This document shows positions 10,784-22,054 of a DNA stretch of 64,000 nt, in pieces. Within the stretch, counting starts at the first letter, position 1. Every line of letters starts with the position of its first letter. The notes under the pieces are model-generated. The model had not been told where the DNA came from, made no database searches, and worked only from the letters and a program-made list of their open reading frames with translations. This DNA comes from Primulina eburnea (taxonomy: Eukaryota; Streptophyta; Magnoliopsida; Lamiales; Gesneriaceae). Where the stretch lies: contig NC_133105.1 of the NCBI RefSeq assembly GCF_022965805.1, positions 30,954,311 to 31,018,310 of the forward strand, written 5' to 3'. A program made the position numbers and the translations under genes.

Positions 10784-13693
10784 CATTTCTATGGACTTTA
10801 TTTTGGGGTTGCCTAGGACTAAGATGGGGAGGGATTCTATTTTTGTTGTTGTGGATAGATTCTCTAAGATGGCACATTTTATAGCTTGTCATAAAACAGA
10901 TGATGCTTCAAACATTGCGGATATGTTCTTTAGAGAAGTCGTTAGGTTGCATGGCATGCCTAGGACTATTGTTTCTGGTCGCGATGTTAAATTCTAGAGT
11001 TACTTTTGGAAGACTATATGGGCTAAACTTGGCACAAAATTGTTGTTTTCTACTACTTGTCATCCTCAAACGGATGGACAAACTGAAGTTGTCAATAGAA
11101 CTTTGGGAACACTTTTGCGTGCTATTCTTACAAAGAACTTGGATTGAAATTTCTATTGACTTTATTTTGGGGTTGCCTAGGACTCAGAAAGGGAGGGATT
11201 CTATTTTTGTTGTTGTGGATAGATTCTCTAAGATGACACATTTTATAGCTTGCCATAAAATCGATGATGCTTCAAACATTGCGGATTTGTTCTTTAGAGA
11301 AGTCGCTAGGTTGCATGGCATGCCTAGGACTATAGTTTCTTGTCGCGATGTTAAATTCTTGAGTTACTTTTGGAATACTTTATGGGCTAAACTTGGCACA
11401 AAGTTGTTGTTTTCTACTACTTGTCATCCTCAAACGGATGGACAAACTGAAGTTGTCAATAGAACTTTGGGAACACTTTTGCGTGCTATTCTTAAAAAGA
11501 ACTTTGATTGAAATTTCTATGGACTTTATTTTGGGGTTGCCTAGGACTAAGAAGGGGAGGGATTCTATTTTCGTTGTTGTGGATAGATTCTCTAAAATGG
11601 CACATTTTATACCTTGTCATAAAACCGATGATGCTTCAAACATTGAGGATTTGTTCTTTAGAGAAGTCGTTAGGTTGCATGGCATGCCTAGGACTACTGT
11701 TTCTGGTCGCGATGTTAAATTTTTGAGTTACTTTTGGAAGCCTTTATGGGATAAACTTGTCACAAAATTGTTGTTTTCTACTACTTGTCATCCTCAAACG
11801 GATGGACAAACTGAAGTTGTCAATAGAACTTTGGGAACACTTTTGCGTGCTATTCTTAAAAAGAACTTGGATTGACATTTCTATGGACTTTATTTTGGGG
11901 TTGCCTAGGACTAAGAAGGGGAGGGATTATATTTTTGTTGTTGTGGATAGATTCTCTAAGATGGCACATTTTATAGCTTGTCATAAAACAGATGATGCTT
12001 CAAACATTGCGGATTTGTTCTTTAGAGAAGTCGTTAGGTTGCATGGCATGCCTGGGACTATTATTTCTGGTCGCGATGTTAAATTCTTGAGTTACTTTTG
12101 GAAGACTTTATGGGCTAAACATGGCACAAAATTGTTGTTTTCTACTACTTGTCATCCTCAAACGGATGGACAAACTGAAGTTGTCAATAGAACTTTGGGA
12201 ACACTTTTGCGTGCTATTCTTAAAAAGAAATTGGATTGACATTTCTATGGACTTTATTTTGGGGTTGCCTAGGACTAAGAAGGAGAGGGATTCTATTTTC
12301 GCTGTTGTGGATAGATTCTCTAAGATGGCACATTTATAGCATGTCATAAAACCGATGATGCTTCAAATATTGCGGATTTGTTCTTTAGAGAAGTCGTTAG
12401 GTTGCATGGCATGCCTAGGACTATTGTTTCTGATCGCGATGTTATATTCTTGAGTTAGTTTTGGAAAACTTTATGGGCTAAACTTGGCACAAAATTGTTG
12501 TTTTCTACTACTTGTCATCCTCAAACGGATGGACAAACTGAAGTTGTCAATAGAACTTTGGGAACACTTTTGCGTGCTATTCTTAAAAAGAACTTGGATT
12601 GACATTTTTATGTACTTTATTTTGGGGTTGCCTAGGACTAAGAAGGGGAGGGATTTTATTTTCGTTGTTGTGGATAGATTCTCTAAGATGGCACATTTTA
12701 TAGCTTGTCATAAAACCGATGATGCTTCAAACATTGCGGATTTGTTCTTTAGAGAAGTCGTTAGGTTGCATGGCATGACTAGGAATATTGTTTCTGGTCG
12801 CGATGTTAAATTCATGAGTTACTTTTGGAATACTTTATGGGCTAAACTTGGTACAAAATTGTTGTTTTCTACTACTTGTCATCCTCAAACGGATGGACAA
12901 ACTGAAGTTGTCAATAGAACTTTGGGAACACTTTTGCGTGCTATTCTTAAAAAGAACTTGGATTGACATTTCTATGGACTTTATTTTGGGGTTGCCTAGG
13001 ACTAAGAAGGAGAGGGATTCTATTTTCGCTGTTGTGGATAGATTCTCTAAGATGGCACATTTATAGCATGTCATAAAACCGATGATGCTTCAAATATTGC
13101 GGATTTGTTCTTTAGAGAAGTCGTTAGGTGGCATGGCATGCCTAGGACTATTGTTTCTGATGGCGATGTTATATTCTTGAGTTACTTTTGGAAGACTTTA
13201 TGGGCTAAACTTGGCACAAAATTGTTGTTTTCTACTACTTGTCATCCTCAAACGGATGGACAAACTGAAGTTGTCAATAGAACTTTGGGAACACTTTTGC
13301 GTGCTATTCTTAAAAAGAACTTGGATTGACATTTCTATGTACTTTATTTTGGGGTTGCCTAGGACTAAGAAGGGGTGGGATTTTATTTTCGTTGTTGTGG
13401 ATAGATTCTCTAAGATGGCACATTTTATGGCTTGTCATAAAACCGATTATGCTTCAAACATTGCGGATTTGTTCTTTAGAGAAGTCGTTAGGTTGCATGG
13501 CATGCCTAGGACTATTGTTTCTGATCGCGATGTTATATTCTTGAGTTACTTATGGAAGACTTTATGGGATAAACTTGGCACAAAATTGTTGTTTTCTACT
13601 ACTTGTCATCCTCAAACGGATGGACAAACTGAAGTTGTCAATAGAACTTTGGGAACACTTGTGCGTGCTATTCTTAAAAAGAACTTCGATTGA
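10784..13693 (+). repeat. SatIN higher-order repeat 2 (8 monomers)
   Basis: The order is B-C/D-E-F-G-A-G-A'. Compared with block 1, monomer C and D are replaced by one chimera: C-type at its start (TQKGRDS, KIDDAS) and D-type at its end (KKNFD). This accounts for the loss of one monomer and looks like an unequal exchange within paired monomers. The final monomer is A-type at its start and G-type at its end. Confidence 0.8.
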
Positions 13694-16240
13694 CATTTCT
13701 ATGGACTTTATTTTGGGGTTGCCTAGGACTAAGATTGGGAGGGATTCTATTTTTGTTGTTGTGGATAGATTCTCTAAGATGGCACATTTTATAACTTGTC
13801 ATAAAACAGATGATGCTTCAAACATTGCGGATTTGTTCTTTAGAGAAGTCGTTAGGTTGCATGGCATGCCTAGGACTATTGTTTCTGGTCGCGATGTTAA
13901 ATTCTTGAGTTACTTTTGGAAGACTATATGGGCTAAACTTGGCACAAAATTGTTGTTTTCTACTACTTGTCATCCTCAAACGGATGGACAAACTGAAGTT
14001 GTCAATAGAACTTTGAGAACACTTTTGCGTGCTATTCTTAAAAAGAACTTGGATTGACATTTCTATTGACTTTATTTTGGGGTTGCCTAGGACTCAGAAA
14101 GGGAGGGATTCTATTTTTGTTGTTGTGGATAAATTCTCTAAGATGACACATTTTATAGCTTGCCATAAAATCGATGATGCTTCAAACATTGCGGATTTGT
14201 TCTTTAGAGAAGTCGCTAGGTTGCATGGCATGCATAGGACTATTGTTTCTGGTCGCGATGTTAAATTTTTGAGTTACTTTTGGAAGACTTTATGGGATAA
14301 ACTTGGCACAAAATTGTTGTTTTCTACTACTTGTCATCCTCAAACGGATGGACAAACTGAAGTTGTCAATATAACTTTGGGAACACTTTTGCGTGCTATT
14401 CTTACAAAGAACTTGGATTGAAATTTCTATTGACTTTATTTTGGGGTTGCCTAGGACTCAGAAAGGGAGGGATTCTATTTTTGTTGTTGTGGATAGATTC
14501 TCTAAGATGACACATTTTATAGCTTGCCATAAAATCGATGATGCTTCAAACATTGCGGATTTGTTCTTTAGAGAAGTCGCTAGGTTGCATGGCATGCCTA
14601 GGACTATTGTTTCTGGTCGCGATTTTAAATTTTTGAGTTACTTTTGGAAGACTTTATGGGCTAAACTTGGCACAAAATTGTTGTTTTCTACTACTTGTCA
14701 TCCTCAAACGGATGGACAAACTGAAGTTGTCAATAGAACTTTGGGAACACTTTTGCGTGCTATTCTTAGAAAGGACTTGGATTGACATTTCTATGGACTT
14801 TATTTTTGGGTTGCCTAGGACAAAGATAGGGAGGGATTCTATTTTTGTTGTTGTGGATAGATTCTCTAAGATGGCACATTTATAGCTTGTCATAAAACCG
14901 ATGATGCTTCAAACATTGCGGATTTGTTCTTTAGAGAAGTCGCTAGGTTGCATTGCATGCCTAGGACTATTGTTTCTGGTCGCGATGTTAAATTCTTGAG
15001 TTACTTTTGGAAGACTTTATGGGCTAAACTTGGCACAAAATTGTTGTTTTCTACTACTTGTCATCCTCAAACGGATGGACAAACTGAAGTTGTCAATAGA
15101 ACTTTGGGAACACTTTTGCGTGCTATTGTTAAAAAGAACTTTGATTGAAATTTCTATGGACTTTATTTTGGGGTTGCCTAGGACTAAGAAGGGGAGGGAT
15201 TCTAATTTCGTTGTTGTGGATAGATTCTCTAAGATGGCACATTTTATACCTTGTCATAAAACCGATGATGCTTCAAACATTGAGGATTTGTTCTTTAGAG
15301 AAGTCGTTAGGTTGCATGGCATGCCTATGACTACTGTTTCTGGTCGCGATGTTAAATTCTTGAGTTACTTTTGGAAGACTTTATGGGAAAAGCTTGTCAC
15401 AAAATTGTTGTTTTCTACTACTTGTCATCCTCAAACGGATGGACAAACTGAAGTTGTCAACAGAACTTTGGGAACACTTTTGCGTGCTATTCTTAAAAAG
15501 AACTTGGATTGACATTTCTATGGACTTTATTTTGGGGTTGCCTAGGACTAAGAAGGGGAGGGATTCTATTTTTGTTGTTGTGGATAGATTCTCTAAGATG
15601 GCACATTTTATAGCTTGTCATAAAACAGATGATGCTTCAAACATTGCGGATTTGTTCTTTAGAGAAGTCGTTAGGTTGCATGGCATGCCTGGGACTATTG
15701 TTTCTGGTCGCGATGTTAAATTCTTGAGTTACTTTTGGAAGACTTTATGGGCTAAACATGGCACAAAATTGTTGTTTTCTACTACTTGTCATCCTCAAAC
15801 GGATGGACAAACTGAAGTTGTCAATAGAACTTTGGGAACACTTTTGCGTGCTATTCTTAAAAAGAACTTGGATTGACATTTCTATGTACTTTATTTTTGG
15901 GTTGCCTAGGACTAAGAAGGGGAGGGATTTTATTTTCATTGTTGTGGATAGATTCTCTAAGATGGCACATTTTATAGCTTGTCATAAAACCGATGATGCT
16001 TCAAACATTGCGGATTTGTTCTTTAAAGAAGTCGTTAGGTTGCATGGCATGACTAGGAATATTGTTTCTGGTCGCGATGCTAAATTCATGAGTTACTTTT
16101 AGAATACTTTATGGGCTAAACTTGGTCCAAAATTGTTGTTTTCTACTACTTGTCATCCTCAAACGGATGGACAAACTGAAGTTGTCAATAGAACTTTGGG
16201 AACACTTTTGCGTGCTATTCTTAAAAAGAACTTGGATTGA
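13694..16240 (+). repeat. SatIN higher-order repeat 3 (7 monomers)
   Basis: The order is B-C-C-D-E-F-A. Monomer C is duplicated and the G-A-G segment is missing. Monomer B here (13694-14057) is a good representative unit: full 364 bp, open through the whole core in one frame, first Asp (SMDF) and Glu (TEVVN) present, second Asp changed to Gly. Confidence 0.8.
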
Positions 16241-19145
16241 CATTTCTATGGACTTTATTTTGGGGTTGCCTAGGACTAAGAAGGAGAGGGATTCCATTTT
16301 CGCTGTTGTGGATAGATTCTCTAAGATGGCACATTTTATAGCTTGTCATAAAACACATGATGCTTCAAACATTGCGGATTTGTTCTTTAGAGAAGTCGTT
16401 AGGTTGCATGGCATGCCTAGGACTATTGTTTCTGGTCGCGATGTTAAATTCTTGAGTTACTTTTGGAAGACTATATGGGCTAAACTTGGCACAAAATTGT
16501 TGTTTTCTACTACTTGTCATCCTCAAACGGATGGACAAACTGAAGTTGTCAATAGAACTTTTGAGAACACTTTTGCGTGCTATTCTTAAAAAGAACTTGG
16601 ATTGACATTTCTATTGACTTTATTTTGGGGTTGCCTAGGACTCAGAAAGGGAGGGATTCTATTTTTGTTGTTGTGGATAGATTCTCTAAGATGACACATT
16701 TTATAGCTTGCCATAAAATCGATGATGCTTCAAACATTGCGGATTTGTTCTTTAGAGAAGTCGCTAGGTTGCATGGCATGCCTAGGACTATTGTTTCTGG
16801 TCGCGATGTTAAATTTTTGAGTTACTTTTGGAAGACTTTATGGGATAAACTTGGCACAAAATTTTTGTTTTCTACTACTTGTCATCCTCAAACGGATGGA
16901 CAAACTGAAGTTGTCAATAGAACTTTGGGAACACTTTTGCGTGCTATTCTTACAAAGAACTTGATTGAAATTTCTATGGACTTTATTTTGGGGTTGCCTA
17001 CGACTAAGAAGGAGAGGGATTCTATTTTCGCTGTTGTGGATAGATTCTCTAATATGGCACATTTATAGCTTGTCATAAAACCGATGATGCTTCAAACATT
17101 GCGGATTTGTTCTTTAGAGAAGTCGTTAGGTTGCATGGCATGCCTAGGACTATTGTTTCTGATCGCGATGTTATATTCTTGAGTTACTTATGGTAGACTT
17201 TATGGGATAAACTTGGCACAAAATTGTTGTTTTCTACTACTTGTCATCCTCAAACGGATGGACAAACTGAATTTGTCAATAAAACTTTGGGAACACTTTT
17301 GCGTGCTATTCTTAAAAAGAACTTGAATTGACATTTCTATGGACTTTATTTTGGGGTTGCCTAGGTCTAAGAAAGGGAGGGATTCTATTTTTGTTGTTGT
17401 GGATAGATTCTCTAAGATGGCACATTTATAGCATGTCATAAAACCGATGATGCTTCAAATATTGAGGATTTGTTCTTTAGAGAAGTCGTTAGGTTGCATG
17501 GCATGCCTAGGACTATTGTTTCTGATCGCGATGTTATATTCTTGAGTTACTTTTGGAAGACTTTATGGGCTAAACTTGGCACAAAATTGTTGTTTTCTAC
17601 TACCTGTCATCCTCAAACGGATGGACAAACTGAAGTTGTCAATAGAACTTTGGGAACACTTTTGCGTGCTATTATTAAAAAGAACTTGGATTGACATTTC
17701 TATGTACTTTATTTTGGGGTTGCCTAGGACTAAGAAGGGGTGGGATTTTATTTTCGTTGTTGTGGATAGATTCTCTAAGATGGCACATTTTATAGCTTGT
17801 CATAAAACCGATGATGCTTCAAACAATGGGGATTTGTTCTTTAGAGAAGTCGTTAGATTGCATGGCATGACTAGGAATATTGTTTCTGGTCGCGATGTTA
17901 AATTCATGAGTTACTTTTGGAATACTTTATGGGCTAAACTTGGTACAAAATTTTTGTTTTCTACTACTTGTCATCCTCAAACGGATGAACAAACTGAAGT
18001 TGTCAATAGAACTTTGGGAACACTTTTGCGTGCTATTCTTACAAAGAACTTGGATTGAAATTTCTATGGACTTTATTTTGGGGTTGCCTACGACTACGAA
18101 GGAGAGGGATTCTATTTTCGCTGTTGTGGATAGATTCTCTAAGATGGCACATTTATAGCTTGTCATAAAACCGATGATGCTTCAAACATTGCGGATTTGT
18201 TCTTTAGAGAAGTCGTTAGGTTGCATGGCATGCCTAGGACTATTGTTTCTGATCGCGATGTTATATTCTTGAGTTACTTATGGAAGACTTTATGGGATAA
18301 ACTTGGCACAAAATTGTTGTTTTCTACTACTTGTCATCCTCAAACGGATGGACAAACTGAATTTGTCAATACAACTTTGGGAACACTTTTGCGTGCTATT
18401 CTTAAAAAGAACTTGAATTGACATTTTTATGGACTTTATTTTGGGGTTGCCTAGGACTAAGAAAGGGAGGGATTCTATTTTTGTTGTTGTGGATAGATTC
18501 TCTAAGATGGCACATTTATAGCATGTCATAAAACCGATGATGCTTCAAATATTGCGGATTTGTTCTTTAGAGAAGTCGTTAGGTTGCATGGCATGCCTAG
18601 GACTATTGTTTCTGGTCGCGATGTTAAATTCTTGAGTTACTTTTGGAAGACTTTATGGGCTAAACTTGGCACAAAATTGTTGTTTTCTACTACCTGTCAT
18701 CCTCAAACGGATGGACAAACTGAAGTTGTCAATAGAACTTTGGGAACACTTTTGCGTGCTATTATTAAAAAGAACTTGGATTGACATTTCTATGTACTTT
18801 ATTTTGGGGTTGCCTAGGAATAAGAAGGGGTGGGATTTTATTTTCGTTGTTGTGGATAGATTCTCTAAGATGGCACATTTTATAGCTTGTCATAAAACCG
18901 ATGATGCTTCAAACAATGCGGATTTGTTCTTTAGAGAAGTCATTAGATTGCATGGCATGACTAGGAATATTGTTTCTGGTCGCGATGTTAAATTCATAAG
19001 TTACTTTTGGAATACTTTATGGGCTAAACTTGGTACAAAATTGTTGTTTACTACTTGTCATCCTCAAACGGATGGACAAACTGAAGTTGTCAATAGAACT
19101 TTGGGAACACTTTTGCATGCTATTCTTAAAAAGAACTTCGATTGA
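16241..19145 (+). repeat. SatIN higher-order repeat 4 (8 monomers, second type)
   Basis: The order changes here to B/G-C-G'-H-A-G'-H-A. G' has [12 protein letters not shown] and TEFVN; H has KKGRDSIF with SDRDVIF and KTLWAKLG. Classes D, E and F disappear from here to the array end. A one-base deletion shortens the end of the C monomer near 16963. Confidence 0.8.
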
Positions 19146-22054
19146 CATTTCTATGGACTTTATTTTGGGGTTGCCTTGGACTAAGATGGGGAGGGATTCT
19201 ATTTTTGTTGTTGTGGATAGATTCTCTAAGATGGGACATTTTATAGCTTGTCATAAAACACATGATGCTTCAAACATTGCGGATTTGTTCTTTAGAGAAG
19301 TCGTTAGGTTGCATGGCATGCCTAGGACTATTGTTTCTGGTCGCGATGTTAAATTCTTGAGTTACTTTTGGAAGACTATATGGGCTAAACTTGGCACAAA
19401 ATTGTTGTTTTCTACTACTTGTCATCCTCAAACGGATGGACAAACTGAAGTTGTCAATAGAACTTTTGAGAACACTTTTGCGTGCTATTCTTAAAAAGAA
19501 CTTGGATTGACATTTCTATTGACTTTATTTTGGGGTTGCCTAGGACTCAGAAAGGAAGGGATTCTATTTTTGTTGTTGTGGATAGATTCTCTAAGATGAC
19601 ACATTTTATAGCTTGCCATAAAATCGATGATGCTTCAAACATTGCGGATTTGTTCTTTAGAGAAGTCGCTAGGTTGCATGGCATGCCTAGGACTATTGTT
19701 TCTGATCGCGATGTTAAATTTTTGAGTTACTTTTGGAAGACTTTATGGGATAAACTTGGCACAAAATTTTTGTTTTCTACTACTTGTCATCCTCAAACGG
19801 ATGGACAAACTGAAGTTGTCAATAGAACTTTGGGAACACTTTTGCGTGCTATTCTTACAAAGAACTTGGATTGAAATTTCTATGGACTTTATTTTGGGGT
19901 TGCCTACGACTAAGAAGGAGAGGGATTCTATTTTCGCTGTTGTGGATAGATTCTCTAAGATGGCACATTTATAGCTTGTCATAAAACCGATGATGCTTCA
20001 AACATTGCGGATTTGTTCTTTAGAGAAGTCGTTAGGTTGCATGGCATGCCTAGGACTATTCTTTCTGATCGCGATGTTATATTCTTGAGTTACTTATGGA
20101 AGACTTTATGGGATAAACTTGGCACAAAATTGTTGTTTTCTACTACTTGTCATCCTCAAACGGATGGACAAACTGAATTTGTCAATAAAACTTTGGGAAC
20201 ACTTTTGCGTGCTATTCTTAAAAAGAACTTGAATTGACATTTCTATGGACTTTATTTTGGGGTTGCCTAGGACTAAGAAAGGGAGGGATTCTATTTTTGT
20301 TGTTGTGGATAGATTCTCTAAGATGGCACATTTATAGCATGTCATAAAACCGATGATGCTTCAAATATTGCGGATTTGTTCTTTAGAGAAGTCGTTAGGT
20401 TGCATGGCATGCCTAGGACTATTGTATCTGATCGCGATGTTATATTCTTGAGTTACTTTTGGAAGACTTATGTGCTAAACTTGGCACAAAATTGTTGTTT
20501 TCTACTACTTGTCATCCTCAAACGGATGGACAAACTGAAGTTGTCAATAGAACTTTGGGAACACTTTTGCGTGCTATTCTTAAAAAGAACTTGGATTGAC
20601 ATTTCTATGTACTTTATTTTGGGGTTGCCTAGGACTAAGAAGGGGTGGGATTTTATTTTCGTTGTTGTGGATAGATTCTCTAAGATGGCACATTTTATAG
20701 CTTGTCATAAAACCGATGATGCTTCAAACAATGCGGATTTGTTCTTTAGAGAAGTCGTTAGATTGCATGGCATGACTAGGAATATTGTTTCTGGTCGCGA
20801 TGTTAAATTCATGAGTTACTTTTGGAATACTTTATGGGCTAAACTTGGTACAAAATTTTTGTTTTCTACTACTTGTCATCCTCAAACGGATGGACAAACT
20901 GAAGTTGTCAATAGAACTTTGGGAACACTTTTGCGTGCTATTCTTACAAAGAACTTGGATTGAAATTTCTATGGACTTTATTTTGGGGTTGCCTACGACT
21001 AAGAAGGAGAGGGATTCTATTTTCGCTGTTGTGGATAGATTCTCTAAGATGGCACATTTATAGCTTGTCATAAAACCGATGATGCTTCAAACATTGCGGA
21101 TTTGTTCTTTAGAGAAGTCGTTAGGTTGCATGGCATGCCTAGGACTATTGTTTCTGATCGCGATGTTATATTCTTGAGTTACTTATGGAAGACTTTATGG
21201 GATAAACTTGGCACAAAATTGTTGTTTTCTACTACTTGTCATCCTCAAACGGATGGACAAACTGAATTTGTCAATACAACTTTGGGAACACTTTTGCGTG
21301 CTATTCTTAAAAAGAACTTGAATTGACATTTCTATGGACTTTATTTTGGGGTTGCCTAGGACTAAGAAAGGGAGGGATTCTATTTTTGTTGTTGTGGATA
21401 GATTCTCTAAGATGGCACATTTTATAGCTTGTCATAAAATCGATGATGCTTCAAACTTTGCGGATTTGTTCTTTTGAGAAGTCGCTAGGTTGCATGGCAT
21501 GCCTAGGACTATTGTTTCTGATCACGATGTTATATTCTTGAGTTACTTTTGGAAGACTTTATGGGCTAAACTTGGCACAAAATTGTTGTTTTCTACTACC
21601 TGTCATCCTCAAACAGATGGACAAACTGAAGTTGTCAATAGAACTTTGGGAACACTTTTGCGTGCTATTATTAAAAAGAACTTGGATTGACATTTCTATG
21701 TACTTTATTTTGGGGTTGCTTAGGACTAAGAAGGGGTGGGATTTTATTTTCGTTGTTGTGGATAGATTCTCTAAGATGGCACATTTTATAGCTTGTCATA
21801 AAACCGATGATGCTTCAAACAATGCGGATTTGTTCTTTAGAGAAGTCGTTAGATTGCTTGGCATGACTAGGAATATTGTTTCTGGTCGCGATGTTAAATT
21901 CATGAGTTACTTTTGGAATACTTTATGGGCTAAACTTGGTACAAAATTGTTGTTTTCTACTACTTGTCATCCTCAAATGGATGGACAAACTGAAGTTGTC
22001 AATAGAACTTTGGGAACACTTTTGCATGCTATTCTTAAAAAGAACTTCGATTGA
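19146..22054 (+). repeat. SatIN higher-order repeat 5 (8 monomers, second type)
   Basis: The same order as block 4, B-C-G'-H-A-G'-H-A, with a period of 2905 bp from block 4 to block 5 and 2909 bp from block 5 to block 6. Private changes such as the extra T in the B monomer end (frame FENTF) are shared with block 4, indicating block-level duplication. Confidence 0.8.
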
